Shown in pieces: positions 53,826 to 62,372 of a DNA stretch of 64,000 nt. The stretch lies in assembly GCF_018437265.1 (NCBI RefSeq), contig NZ_JAAMFL010000001.1, forward strand, positions 62,001-126,000, given 5' to 3'. Below the pieces are notes generated by a model, which did not search any database, was not told where the DNA came from, and worked only from the letters and a program-made list of their open reading frames with translations. Positions within the stretch are counted from its first letter, which is position 1, and the number at the start of each line of letters is the position of its first letter. A program made the position numbers and the translations under genes. The stretch is from Fructobacillus parabroussonetiae. Lineage in GTDB: Bacteria > Bacillota > Bacilli > Lactobacillales > Lactobacillaceae.

Positions 53826-54620
53826 TTATTCCTTTGTCAGGTCTTGGTTGAAGTACTTCTTAGACAACTTCGTTAATGTGCCGTCTTCGCGAAGTTCCTT
53901 CATGGCCTTGTTGACCATTTCTTGTAGCTTCTTGTTATCCTTGTTCATCAAGACACCATCTGGTGTTGAACCCATTGCCTTTGACACATCAACGGCTTCC
54001 ACGTCGGCATCGGGGTTGGATTGCTTCCAGTTTTCAAAGGCGCCTAGATCGTTTAAGGAACCATCGGCACGGTTGGTTGTCACGAGGTTCATCGCCTCGA
54101 TAATACCAGCAACCGCCTTGATGTTGGCTCCTTCGGCCTTGGCTCGCTTACCGTAGTTTGACGTAACGGATTGGGCCATTGTCTTGCCCTTGATGTCGGA
54201 CAATTGGTTCATTGAGCTATCACCGGTCTTCTTAATCAAAGCCGCCCTTGGGTAAAGGTAGGCGGAAGACATCCGGTAGTTGGCCTTTCGTTCATCGGTA
54301 ATACCAATGTTGTTAATGACGGCATCGTAACGCTTGGAGTTCAAGCCGGCAATCAAGGAATCCCACTTTGATTGGACGAAGTTGACTTTCATGTCCATTT
54401 TCTTGGCCAATGCTCGGGCGATTTCAACTTCAAATCCAGTTAACTGACCCTTGTCATCGTGATAGGAGAAGGGAGCGTAGGTTCCCTCTAATCCAACCGT
54501 GAAAGTTCCGGACTTAATCGTTGTGCTTTCTTTGTTTGATGATGTGAGCTGGCTAATGCCAAAAACGGCTGCGATGACCACCAACAAGCCGGCGATAATA
54601 ATGGTAATTTTCTTATTCAT
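53826..54620 (-). CDS. Amino acid ABC transporter substrate-binding protein
   Basis: A 264-residue periplasmic-binding-type protein. An N-terminal hydrophobic segment (about 4-23) lacks a lipobox cysteine, so it probably stays as a membrane anchor. The ligand domain has FTVGLEGTYAPFSYHDDKGQLTGFEVEIA, typical of cystine/polar amino acid binders, and NNIGITDERK. I chose ATG 54620 (MNKKITII), with AGGAGAG upstream; an upstream in-frame ATG lies in the terminator. It is the first structural gene after the leader attenuator. Confidence 0.9.
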   Translation of the reverse strand: MNKKITIIIAGLLVVIAAVFGISQLTSSNKESTTIKSGTFTVGLEGTYAPFSYHDDKGQLTGFEVEIARALAKKMDMKVNFVQSKWDSLIAGLNSKRYDAVINNIGITDERKANYRMSSAYLYPRAALIKKTGDSSMNQLSDIKGKTMAQSVTSNYGKRAKAEGANIKAVAGIIEAMNLVTTNRADGSLNDLGAFENWKQSNPDADVEAVDVSKAMGSTPDGVLMNKDNKKLQEMVNKAMKELREDGTLTKLSKKYFNQDLTKE

Positions 54621-54648
54621 TTGTTCTCTCCTGAATTTACTCAAAAAG

Positions 54649-54703
54649 AAAAGACCACCCCCAAACAAGACGGAATTGTCTTGTTTGCATTGGGTGGTCT
54701 TTT
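54649..54703 (-). terminator. Attenuator terminator of the cystine transporter operon
   Basis: On the minus strand AAAAGACCACCC pairs with GGGTGGTCTTTT (12 bp) and the inner CAAACAAGAC with GTCTTGTTTG (10 bp), followed by CTTTTT. The 5' arm CCACCC can alternatively pair with GGGTGG (54716-54721), which overlaps the leader peptide stop codon. This gives a terminator/antiterminator switch. Confidence 0.9.
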
Positions 54704-54720
54704 AGCCTATAAACGCCACC

Positions 54721-54795
54721 CTAAAAAAGCGGTGCGCAACAGCAAACCGTTTGAGTCTTCATGTTCTGTCGGTTGTAAGGTGCAGGTACGTTCAT
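54721..54795 (-). CDS. Leader peptide with three consecutive cysteine codons
   Basis: A 24-codon ORF that starts MNVPAPYNRQ and ends TVCCCAPLF, then TAG. The Cys codons are TGC TGT TGC (54736-54744). It has the strong ribosome binding site AAAAGGAGAG, seven bases from ATG, and a consensus promoter just upstream. It is followed by the attenuator terminator. If charged tRNA-Cys is scarce, a ribosome stalled at the Cys codons leaves GGGTGG at the stop codon free to form the antiterminator. If it is plentiful, the ribosome covers that site and the terminator forms. The peptide itself probably has no other role. Confidence 0.88.
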   Translation of the reverse strand: MNVPAPYNRQNMKTQTVCCCAPLF

Positions 54796-54823
54796 AGTTA
54801 CTCTCCTTTTTTAATCTGCTTTT

Positions 54824-54852
54824 AGTTTACCGGTACGTAATTTTTTTGTCAA
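54824..54852 (-). promoter_or_regulatory. Promoter of the cystine transporter operon
   Basis: On the minus strand TTGACA (54852-54847), exactly 17 bases, TAAACT (54829-54824). Transcription would start near 54817, just before the leader peptide ribosome binding site. Confidence 0.85.
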
Positions 54853-55014
54853 TAAAGTTTCATAAAATCATTCAAAATTCCATTCAATTGGTCTGCTCGA
54901 AGAAATCGTTCTTTTGATTAGAAAGCCGGCCTTCGTGAAAAAAAGAATAAAAATGGTTTATTAGGACTTTGTCCCTTTCAGGGGCTGGCTCGTCTGGTTT
55001 GACACGGTGCTTTT

Positions 55015-55023
55015 TGCTATAAT
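55015..55023 (+). promoter_or_regulatory. metG promoter, extended -10
   Basis: TGCTATAAT (55015-55023), an extended -10. A TTGACA at 54999-55004 is too close (13 bases) to be its partner. Between this and the divergent cystine operon promoter (54853-55014) I see no gene. Confidence 0.6.
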
Positions 55024-55063
55024 AGTGGACAGGATTGGCGTCATTAGCCAGAAAGGGACTCAT

Positions 55064-57103
55064 ATGTCAGAAAAAAATACCTTCTATATTACAACCCCCA
55101 TTTATTACCCATCGGGGAAGCTTCAATTAGGAAATACCTATACCACGGTTTTGGCCGATGCGGCCGCCCGTTACCACCGCTTACTTGGTGACGATGTCTT
55201 CTTCTTGACCGGAACGGATGAACACGGCGAAAAAATCCAAAAGAAGGCTGCGGCAGCAGGTACTTCTGAAAAGGCCTACCTGGACAAGATGGCCAAGGAC
55301 ATCAAGGAGTTGTGGTCCTTGATGAACATTTCTTATGATAAGTTCATTCGAACGACCGATGTCGACCATGAACAAGCCGTGCAAAAGATTTTCCAAAGGT
55401 TGCTTGATCAGGGTGATATTTATAAGGGTCAGTACGAAGGTTGGTATTCCGTTTCTGACGAAGAGTACTTTACCGAATCACAATTGGCCGAAGTTTACCG
55501 TGATGATGACGGAAACATGATTGGTGGAAAGGCACCGTCTGGCCACGAAGTCGAAAAGATTCAAGAAGAGACGTACTTCTTCAAGATGTCCAAGTATGCC
55601 GATTGGCTGGTGGACTACTACAAGAGCCACCCCGACTTTGTTCAACCATCGTCTCGGATGAACGAGATGCTGCAAAACTTTATTTTGCCTGGGTTGGAAG
55701 ATTTGGCGGTTACCCGTACTTCCTTTGATTGGGGGGTTCCGGTTCCCGGTGATGAGAAGCATGTCATTTATGTATGGATTGATGCCTTGGCGAACTATAT
55801 CACGGCCCTCGGCTATGGTTCAGACCAGGATGACTTGTTCAAGAAGTACTGGCCGGCCAATGTTCAATTGGTTGGAAAGGAAATCGTGCGTTTCCACATT
55901 ATCTATTGGCCAATTATGCTCCATGCCCTTGGCCTTGAGTTACCAAAGGAAATCATTGGCCACGGTTGGTTGGTCATGAAAGACGGCAAGATGTCCAAGT
56001 CAAAGGGAAACGTGATTTATCCTGAAGACTTAACGAGCCGTTATAGCTTGGATGCCGTTCGCTACTACTTGTTACGTGCCATGCCATTTGGCAATGATGG
56101 GGTTTTCTCCCCTGAAGACTTTGTTGATCGCGTCAACTTTGATTTGGCCAACGATCTTGGCAACTTGTTGAACCGAACGGTGGCCATGATTAACAAGTAC
56201 GAGGCTGGCGTTATTCCTGCCTTTGTTTCCGACCAAACGGCATTTGATGCGGACTTTGAGGCCCTTGTTGCTGAAAAGTTAGCGGCTTACCAAGAGCAGA
56301 TGGCCAGTGTTCACACGGCCGATGCCTTGGAATCCGTTTGGGCCATTGTTCGTCGTGCCAATAAGTACATTGACGAAACCGAACCATGGGTCTTGGCAAA
56401 AAAGGCGGGCGACGACGCGGAAGCAAAAGAAGCATTGGCGGCCGTCATGGCTCACTTGGCAGCCGGCCTGCGGGTGATTGCCGCGATGTTGCAGCCAGTG
56501 ATGGTCGATGTGCCAAAGGCCATCTTTGAGCAACTCGGCATGACTTTGCCAGAAGATGGTTTGTCCTTAAAGGCATTAGCAATGGCCGATCTTCCTTCGG
56601 GTGCCACGGTGGTTAAGAAGGGGCAACCCATTTTCCCACGCTTGGACGTTGAAGAAGAAGTGGCCTTTATTGCCGGCTTGGTCTCCAAGGACACCAAGGG
56701 GAAGGGCCGCGCCGTGAAAGAAGCAGCAAAGAAAGAAGAACAGGCGAAAATGACAGAAGAAGCAACGGGCAAAGCCGCGATTGAATACGACGACTTTGAT
56801 AAGGTTGAGATTTTAGCGGCCAAGATTACGGCGGCCGAACTGTTGCCAAAGTCGAAGAAGCTCATCAAGTTTACCTTGGATGACGGATCGACAAAGCCGC
56901 GTCAGATTCTTTCTGGTATCCGCCAGTGGTATCCAGAACCCGAAGTCTTGATTGGCAAGACGGTGGCTATCGTGGCCAACATGAAGCCACGGAAGATGGC
57001 CGGCGAGCTGTCAGAAGGAATGGTTCTGTCCGCTGAAAAGAACGGCATTGTGACGGTGACGATTTTGCCAGACAGCATCGAAGCTGGTTCAGGTATCGAA
57101 TAA
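55064..57103 (+). CDS. metG: Methionyl-tRNA synthetase
   Basis: A 679-residue class Ia synthetase with a C-terminal tRNA-binding (EMAP-like) domain (about 575-679). KMSKS is intact (GKMSKSKGN). The HIGH motif reads QLGN (residues 21-24, in YYPSGKLQLGNTY), so its first His is Gln. The knuckle region GWYSVSDEEYFTE lacks zinc cysteines. I chose ATG 55064 (MSEKNTFY), with GAAAGGG upstream. Identity is certain; the altered HIGH motif is worth attention. Confidence 0.96.
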   Translation: MSEKNTFYITTPIYYPSGKLQLGNTYTTVLADAAARYHRLLGDDVFFLTGTDEHGEKIQKKAAAAGTSEKAYLDKMAKDIKELWSLMNISYDKFIRTTDVDHEQAVQKIFQRLLDQGDIYKGQYEGWYSVSDEEYFTESQLAEVYRDDDGNMIGGKAPSGHEVEKIQEETYFFKMSKYADWLVDYYKSHPDFVQPSSRMNEMLQNFILPGLEDLAVTRTSFDWGVPVPGDEKHVIYVWIDALANYITALGYGSDQDDLFKKYWPANVQLVGKEIVRFHIIYWPIMLHALGLELPKEIIGHGWLVMKDGKMSKSKGNVIYPEDLTSRYSLDAVRYYLLRAMPFGNDGVFSPEDFVDRVNFDLANDLGNLLNRTVAMINKYEAGVIPAFVSDQTAFDADFEALVAEKLAAYQEQMASVHTADALESVWAIVRRANKYIDETEPWVLAKKAGDDAEAKEALAAVMAHLAAGLRVIAAMLQPVMVDVPKAIFEQLGMTLPEDGLSLKALAMADLPSGATVVKKGQPIFPRLDVEEEVAFIAGLVSKDTKGKGRAVKEAAKKEEQAKMTEEATGKAAIEYDDFDKVEILAAKITAAELLPKSKKLIKFTLDDGSTKPRQILSGIRQWYPEPEVLIGKTVAIVANMKPRKMAGELSEGMVLSAEKNGIVTVTILPDSIEAGSGIE

Positions 57104-57192
57104 GAGTCCGACAAGGGTGTTGATGATCTGAAATTGCTTCGTCAATGAACAGATGACGGACATGAGACACACGGATTAAACAAAATGACATT

Positions 57193-57229
57193 AAAAAAGA
57201 TGATCGCTCAACGAGCGGTCATCTTTTTT
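57193..57229 (+). terminator. metG terminator
   Basis: GATGATCGCTC and GAGCGGTCATC (one G-U) with A- and T-runs; could serve the converging oxidoreductase gene too. Confidence 0.85.
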
Positions 57230-57246
57230 GTTGATAACTTTTTGCT

Positions 57247-58584
57247 TTAGCCAAGGTTATCCAAGGCGGAGTATCCGATTGATGGGAAAATCGTGACTAA
57301 GCGCTTGAGTTGCTTTTGCGTGTAGCCAAATTCGATGGCTGGCAGCATGGCGTTGACGACATCTTCGGCTTTGTCTGAAAGCTCGATGACACCGACCAGT
57401 TGCTTGTTCTTGTTATAAATCAAGGTCCGCTGACCAGCTTTTTCAAAGTCGACGAGTCGGTACCAGTCAGCCATTACATCTTGCTCAACCAGATCGTATT
57501 GATCGGGATGGGCCTTTGCTTCGTCAATGGAAACGCCCGCCTGTGCGAGACGTGGCGTCGTGAAGACGGTTTGGGCAATGGCTGGATAGTGAATGGCTTC
57601 TTTTTCTTCACCGAGAATGTGGCTGACCACGTACTGCGATTCGAAGGTAGCCGTTGGCGTGAGCTTTGGTTGTTCCTTCTTCAACACGTCACCGGTGGCA
57701 TAGACGTTTTCTTGACTGGTTTGTAGGTAGTCGTTGACGATAATACCCTTTTGATCAAAGTCGATGCCGGCCTGTTCAAGGTTTAAGTTCGCGGTGTTTG
57801 GCACGCGACCCGTGGCATCGAGAATGTAGTTTGCAGGGAAAGAGCCCGTCGTCGTGGAAACGCTGTAAGATGAACCGTTTTCCTCAACTCGTTCCACTTG
57901 AGTGTTTTTGATGAACAAGACACCCTTTTGTGCTAATGCCTTGACCAACTGATCGGAATACGAACGGTCGAAGGCTGGGAGGGCCTGTTGGTCACGAAGA
58001 ATAACGGTTACCTGTGAACCGGCAGCCTGCATAATGGCGGCTGCCTCCAAACCGATGAAACCAGCACCGATGATGACCATCTTAGCGGGCACTTCGGGGA
58101 TGCTTAGGAAGTCCTTTGAATCATGGAGAAATTCCTTACCGGGAATGTCCAAGCGGTGGCTGTGTTGGCCAGTGGCAATGACAATCTTATCGGCTGTTAC
58201 TTGCTTGTCGCCAACAGTTAAGGTGTGTGGATCGACAAAGCTGGCGTGGCCAAAGATGAAGTGAATGCCAGCGCCTTCCATGCCTTTTTGGATGGCGGGA
58301 GCGAAGCCGTCGATAATCTGCTGCTTCCGTTGCATGGCCTTTGGCCAGTTAATGTGCGCTTGACCATCAATTACACCGTCTGATTGGCGAATTTCAGAAA
58401 GGAGCTTAGTTGGCGCCTCGAGAATAATTTTGGCATTGCAGCCCCAATTTGGGCAGGTACCACCAACGCGATCTTCTTCGATGAAGGCGACTTTTTTACC
58501 TGCTGCTGTGAGCGCTGGTGCGCCGTCAAAGGCACCGTGGCCGGCCCCGATGAAGACAACGTCGTAATCGTATGTGTGAGACAT
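57247..58584 (-). CDS. FAD-dependent pyridine nucleotide-disulfide oxidoreductase
   Basis: A 445-residue class I flavoprotein. The FAD loop is IGAGHGAFDGA (12-22), and the redox disulfide is GGTCPNWGCNAK (Cys44 and Cys49). The NAD loop IGAGFIGLEAA and second FAD motif YATGDVL are present. The C-terminal His-x4-Glu of classic glutathione reductase/lipoamide dehydrogenase is not seen; the end reads FPSIGYSALDNL. No dehydrogenase-complex genes lie nearby. The natural substrate is unknown; it may be a disulfide, or an NADH-dependent reaction without one. GGAGGAG precedes the ATG. Confidence 0.85.
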   Translation of the reverse strand: MSHTYDYDVVFIGAGHGAFDGAPALTAAGKKVAFIEEDRVGGTCPNWGCNAKIILEAPTKLLSEIRQSDGVIDGQAHINWPKAMQRKQQIIDGFAPAIQKGMEGAGIHFIFGHASFVDPHTLTVGDKQVTADKIVIATGQHSHRLDIPGKEFLHDSKDFLSIPEVPAKMVIIGAGFIGLEAAAIMQAAGSQVTVILRDQQALPAFDRSYSDQLVKALAQKGVLFIKNTQVERVEENGSSYSVSTTTGSFPANYILDATGRVPNTANLNLEQAGIDFDQKGIIVNDYLQTSQENVYATGDVLKKEQPKLTPTATFESQYVVSHILGEEKEAIHYPAIAQTVFTTPRLAQAGVSIDEAKAHPDQYDLVEQDVMADWYRLVDFEKAGQRTLIYNKNKQLVGVIELSDKAEDVVNAMLPAIEFGYTQKQLKRLVTIFPSIGYSALDNLG

Positions 58585-58657
58585 AAAACTCCTCCTTTTT
58601 CTACTTAAGTCTATTATCCCACCGATTGTTAAGAATGTAAAAAAGACAAGGAAATGT

Positions 58658-58689
58658 AAAAAAGCCGGTTTTCTTGAACCGGCAAAAAA
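58658..58689 (-). terminator. Terminator of the ECF S-component gene
   Basis: AAAAAAGCCGGTT and AACCGGC around TTCTTG, with T residues on the minus strand. Confidence 0.8.
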
Positions 58690-58704
58690 GAAGGCAAGTA
58701 TGGT

Positions 58705-59190
58705 CTACGAGTGACTTTGTTGTTTTAATGCTTTTGAGCAAAGGAGGGCAACGACTAATCCGAAGAGGCACTGGCAAAGGTTGCCGGGAATGGAGGCGAA
58801 GCCGGCGGCCCAATTATATAGGAAAGAACCAGCTAAATAGTAGCCAATAATCATGAAAGAAGAGGCAATGGTTAAAGAGCAGCCTTTCATCAGAAGGTTT
58901 CCTTTCATTGCAAAGCCGGCGATCCAGCCTTCGAATCCGTGAATGGCAAAGGAGAAAAGGAGCCACTGCGGGTAGCCGGCGAAGAGGTCAAGCAGGGCGC
59001 CAGAAAAGGCGCCGACGAGGAAGCCGGCTGTTGGCCCCATTCGTAGGGCGGCAATGAAAATGCCAGCCTCCACTAAATTGACAAAGCCGGACGTCGCCGG
59101 AACGGGGATGTGAATAAGATAGGAAAGCGCCACGTTGAGGGCAATAATGGCGGCGACCATCGTGATTTTTTTACTAGACCAATCGGACAT
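58705..59190 (-). CDS. ECF transporter S component, substrate unknown
   Basis: A 161-residue membrane protein with five to six hydrophobic helices. The first carries AAIIALNVALSYLIHIPVPATSGFVNL, with NLVEAGIFIAALRMGPTAGFLVGAFSGALLD as family core, similar to group II S components of the HmpT/ThiW type. No ATPase or T gene is adjacent, so it would share the housekeeping ECF module. No riboswitch was recognised upstream. Confidence 0.8.
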   Translation of the reverse strand: MSDWSSKKITMVAAIIALNVALSYLIHIPVPATSGFVNLVEAGIFIAALRMGPTAGFLVGAFSGALLDLFAGYPQWLLFSFAIHGFEGWIAGFAMKGNLLMKGCSLTIASSFMIIGYYLAGSFLYNWAAGFASIPGNLCQCLFGLVVALLCSKALKQQSHS

Positions 59191-59331
59191 GTTGTTTTTC
59201 TCTTTTCGTGATCGATTAAATTTCTTTTTATTTTACCATGATAAAGTCATGATATTGGCAAAGCCAAACAAATGGTACGGTTTCCCTTGTGAGAAAATCG
59301 GTAAACGATTTGCACTGCTAGGAGGGCGTTG

Positions 59332-59340
59332 TGTTATAAT
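59332..59340 (+). promoter_or_regulatory. gapA promoter, extended -10
   Basis: TGTTATAAT just before the leader of the glycolytic gene; a TTGCAC (59310-59315) 19 bases upstream is a weak -35. Confidence 0.55.
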
Positions 59341-59385
59341 ATTTGTGTTGACTTAGGTCAAAAAATTATTTGGAGGTCTACACAC

Positions 59386-60405
59386 ATGACTGTGAAGATT
59401 GGTATTAACGGATTCGGACGCATCGGTCGTTTGGCATTCCGCCGTATTATGGAATTGGGTGACACAGCTGCTGATGTTGAAGTTGCCGCAATCAACGACT
59501 TGACGAGCCCATCAATGTTGGCATACTTGTTGAAGTATGACTCAACTCACGGAACTTTGGATGCCGAAGTTTCAGCTGATGAAACGGGTATCATCGTTAA
59601 CGGTAAGCACTACACGGTTTACTCAGAACGCGATGCCAAGAACATTCCTTGGGTTAAGAACGATGGTGTTGAATATGTTATGGAAGCCACTGGTTTCTAT
59701 ACGTCAGCCGAAAAGGCACAAGCTCACTTAGATGCCGGTGCTAAGAAGGTCTTGATCACTGCCCCAGCTGGTGATGTACCAACTGTTGTTTATGGTGTAA
59801 ACCAAGACATCTTGAAACCAGAAGACAAGATTGTTTCTGCTGGTTCATGTACGACACAATCATTGGCACCAATGGGTAAGGTATTGGTTGACAACTTCGG
59901 TGTTGAAATCGGTACGATGACGACTATCCACGCCTTCACTTCAACTCAAATGATTTTGGATGGTCCAAAGTCAAAGAAGTTCCGTTCAAACCGTACGGCT
60001 TCTGTTAACACGATTCCTCACTCAACGGGTGCTGCTAAGGCCATCGGTCTTGTTGTTCCTGAATTGAAGGGTAAGGTTGACGGACACGCACAACGTGTTT
60101 CTGTTGTTGACGGATCAGTTACTGAATTGACTTCTGTTTTGTCAAAGAAGGTAACGGCTGAAGAAATCAACGCCGCTATGAAGGCTGCTTCTTCAGATTC
60201 ATTCGGTTACAACGAAGATGAAATCGTTTCATCTGACATCATTGGCGACACACACGGAACCACTTTTGATGCAACGCAAACGCAAATCATCGAAGCCGGC
60301 GACAAGCAATTAGTTAAGACGGTTTCATGGTACGATAACGAATACGGTTTCACTTCAAACATGATCCGTACGTTGTTGCACTTTGCCCACGTTGGTAACA
60401 AGTAA
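59386..60405 (+). CDS. gapA: Glyceraldehyde-3-phosphate dehydrogenase
   Basis: A 339-residue NAD-dependent GAPDH. The dinucleotide motif [10 protein letters not shown] is at 5-14 and the catalytic Cys155 in [15 protein letters not shown]. The usual CTTN reads CTTQ here, so the conserved Asn is Gln158. The His and Arg residues of the phosphate sites ([10 protein letters not shown]) are intact. Codon bias is very strong. GGAGG precedes the ATG. A TTCG-loop terminator follows. Confidence 0.96.
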   Translation: MTVKIGINGFGRIGRLAFRRIMELGDTAADVEVAAINDLTSPSMLAYLLKYDSTHGTLDAEVSADETGIIVNGKHYTVYSERDAKNIPWVKNDGVEYVMEATGFYTSAEKAQAHLDAGAKKVLITAPAGDVPTVVYGVNQDILKPEDKIVSAGSCTTQSLAPMGKVLVDNFGVEIGTMTTIHAFTSTQMILDGPKSKKFRSNRTASVNTIPHSTGAAKAIGLVVPELKGKVDGHAQRVSVVDGSVTELTSVLSKKVTAEEINAAMKAASSDSFGYNEDEIVSSDIIGDTHGTTFDATQTQIIEAGDKQLVKTVSWYDNEYGFTSNMIRTLLHFAHVGNK

Positions 60406-60420
60406 TTCAATACTTTAATG

Positions 60421-60449
60421 AAGAGAACGCTTCGGCGTTCTCTTTTTTT
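60421..60449 (+). terminator. gapA terminator
   Basis: AGAGAACGC and GCGTTCTCT with a TTCG loop and T-run. Confidence 0.92.
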
Positions 60450-60516
60450 CTATTGTGAACCAACACTTCGAACAAAGGTGATTATGCTATACTAATGCCA
60501 ACACAAAGGGGAAACC

Positions 60517-61329
60517 ATGCGTTTAGCAGTCATTTCAGATTTACATTTGGATATTAATCAAATCAATGAAGAAGACGCGCTAAATGAAATGGCCCAATTC
60601 CTTCTCAATCAGCAAATTGGCGTCTTCGTTTTGGCAGGGGATACCTATAATCACCTAAAGGACACAGCGGCCTTTGCCGAAAAGCTAAGCGCTAGGCTTT
60701 CGCCTGTGACAAAAGTCTATTATTTAGCCGGCAACCATGAAATGGGCGATAAAACGCCTGATCAAGTTCTCGAAAGTCCTTTGGATGCCCATTACCTTCA
60801 CCGAAAAAGTTTGGATATTGGCGACTACCGTCTGATCGGCAATAACGGTTGGTACGATTACTCCTTTGATGACGGCCGGCATGATGAAGCCCTCATTCAT
60901 CGCTTTAAACAGTCTTTTTGGTATGATCGGCGGATCGAGGAAGTGCTATCAGACAACAGCCGCGCCGCCCGTTCAGCCAAACAAATTCAAGAAGCGGTGT
61001 TGACAGCCAAAGCGGCTGGGCAAAAGCCAATTATGATCACTCATTTTTCAAATGACCAGCAATTGATTGACCAATTACCTTTTTCACGACCGGAATTAAC
61101 GGTTTTGAAAGCTTTTTTAGGTTCAAAAAAATTAGGACAGCAGCTCATTGACCTGCAGGTGCCCATCCTTGTATCGGGCCACGTCCACTGGCAGCAAGAA
61201 CCCCATCGCGTGCAGCAAACGACTTTTTACAACGTGTCCTTAGGTTATCGGACGCGGCGCATTCACGAATGGCGACAGGGTGACTTTTTTCAGGAATGGC
61301 GTGAGCGCCTGTTAATTCTTGATTTATAA
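60517..61329 (+). CDS. Calcineurin-like metallophosphoesterase
   Basis: A 270-residue phosphoesterase. All metal motifs are present: SDLHLD, AGDTYNH, AGNHE, THF and SGHVH. Substrate unknown; similar lactobacillar proteins are annotated only as phosphoesterases. It has its own promoter region (TATACT at 60488-60493), and AAAGGGGA precedes the ATG. The fab cluster begins 130 bases downstream. Confidence 0.9.
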   Translation: MRLAVISDLHLDINQINEEDALNEMAQFLLNQQIGVFVLAGDTYNHLKDTAAFAEKLSARLSPVTKVYYLAGNHEMGDKTPDQVLESPLDAHYLHRKSLDIGDYRLIGNNGWYDYSFDDGRHDEALIHRFKQSFWYDRRIEEVLSDNSRAARSAKQIQEAVLTAKAAGQKPIMITHFSNDQQLIDQLPFSRPELTVLKAFLGSKKLGQQLIDLQVPILVSGHVHWQQEPHRVQQTTFYNVSLGYRTRRIHEWRQGDFFQEWRERLLILDL

Positions 61330-61348
61330 ATTTTTTTACTCGCGATTT

Positions 61349-61381
61349 ATTCCGACTATCAGATAGTTTGACTATCGAAGT
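61349..61381 (+). promoter_or_regulatory. FabT operators upstream of fabZ
   Basis: Two similar sites, ATTCCGACTATCAGAT (61349-61364) and AGTTTGACTATCGAAG (61365-61380), share GACTATC. They resemble the FabT palindrome (TTTGATTATCAAA type). The fabT gene is the second gene downstream, so this is probable autoregulation and control of fatty acid synthesis. Confidence 0.65.
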
Positions 61382-61456
61382 ATTTGTTGTTAAACTATTT
61401 TTATCTTGAGAAAAAATTCTTTACAACCGGTCAATGGACCCAAGAAAGGACGAACA

Positions 61457-61900
61457 ATGCCAGTCTTAACAAGTACGGAAATCATGGATTTGATTCCAAA
61501 CCGCTACCCAATTCTTTACATGGATTATGTGGAGGAAATGGTGCCGGACGAATCAATCGTTGCCGTGAAGAACGTGACGATTAACGAACAGTTCTTCCAA
61601 GGACACTTTCCTGGCAATCCCGTCATGCCCGGCGTGTTGATTATCGAATCCCTTGCCCAAGCCGCATCGATTCTGATTCTTTCTTCACCGCAATTTAAGG
61701 GGAAGACGGCTTACATGACAGGAATTAACGACGCGAAGTTTAAGAAGATGGTGGTTCCTGGTGATGTCTTGAAGTTGCACGCCACTTTTGGAAAGGTTCG
61801 TGAAAACATGGGAACCGTTGATGTTGTGGCCAAGGTCGATGGAAAAGTCGCAACGAAGGCGGAGCTGATGTTTGTGGTGGCTCCTGATGAAAAAGACTGA
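61457..61900 (+). CDS. fabZ: 3-hydroxyacyl-ACP dehydratase FabZ
   Basis: A 147-residue hot-dog dehydratase. IPNRYPILYMD starts the fold, and GHFPGNPVMPGVLIIESLAQ holds the catalytic His and Glu. It makes trans-2-enoyl-ACP. I chose ATG 61457, with GAAAGGA upstream. It is the first gene of the fab cluster, behind FabT sites, and overlaps fabT by 14 bases. Confidence 0.93.
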   Translation: MPVLTSTEIMDLIPNRYPILYMDYVEEMVPDESIVAVKNVTINEQFFQGHFPGNPVMPGVLIIESLAQAASILILSSPQFKGKTAYMTGINDAKFKKMVVPGDVLKLHATFGKVRENMGTVDVVAKVDGKVATKAELMFVVAPDEKD

Positions 61901-62357
61901 TGTGACAAATTCAACCGTCGACTTTAAGACGGTCAACCAGACGTTAATTGATCTTTTAGCCAACGTTGTTTGGGTTGAAGAAGGCGCCTTAAAACGTGGC
62001 CCCTTTTCAGCTTTAACGGTCAAAGACGTCCATACGATTTACGCCATTTCAATGTACGAAGAAAAGACGGCGTCACAGTTGGCCAAGGCGGTTCACTTAT
62101 CGCCATCGGCGATGACGACAGCCATTGATCGATTGGTTGAAAAGGGCTATGTCGAACGTCGCCGTTCCAAGACAGATCGACGGGTCGTGAAGCTTGGCTT
62201 GACCCACCAGGGCCGGGTATTGTACCGCGCTCATCAAGCCTTTCACCTGCAAATGACCAAAGCGATGTTTAACGGCTTTACCGATAACGCGGCCGCCATT
62301 TTGGAAAAGGCGCTGGGCAACCTGCAAGCTTACCTGCAGGATATCTTGAAAGAGTAA
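61887..62357 (+). CDS. fabT: MarR-family fatty acid synthesis repressor FabT
   Basis: A 156-residue winged-helix regulator. The recognition region is TASQLAKAVHLSPSAMTTAIDRLVEKGYVERRRSKTDRRV with the MarR wing. Its position between fabZ and fabH defines it as FabT, which represses fab genes with acyl-ACP as corepressor. I chose the ATG at 61887; in-frame TTG 61872 is less likely. Confidence 0.92.
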   Translation: MKKTDVTNSTVDFKTVNQTLIDLLANVVWVEEGALKRGPFSALTVKDVHTIYAISMYEEKTASQLAKAVHLSPSAMTTAIDRLVEKGYVERRRSKTDRRVVKLGLTHQGRVLYRAHQAFHLQMTKAMFNGFTDNAAAILEKALGNLQAYLQDILKE

Positions 62358-62372
62358 GCAAAGGGATTGATG

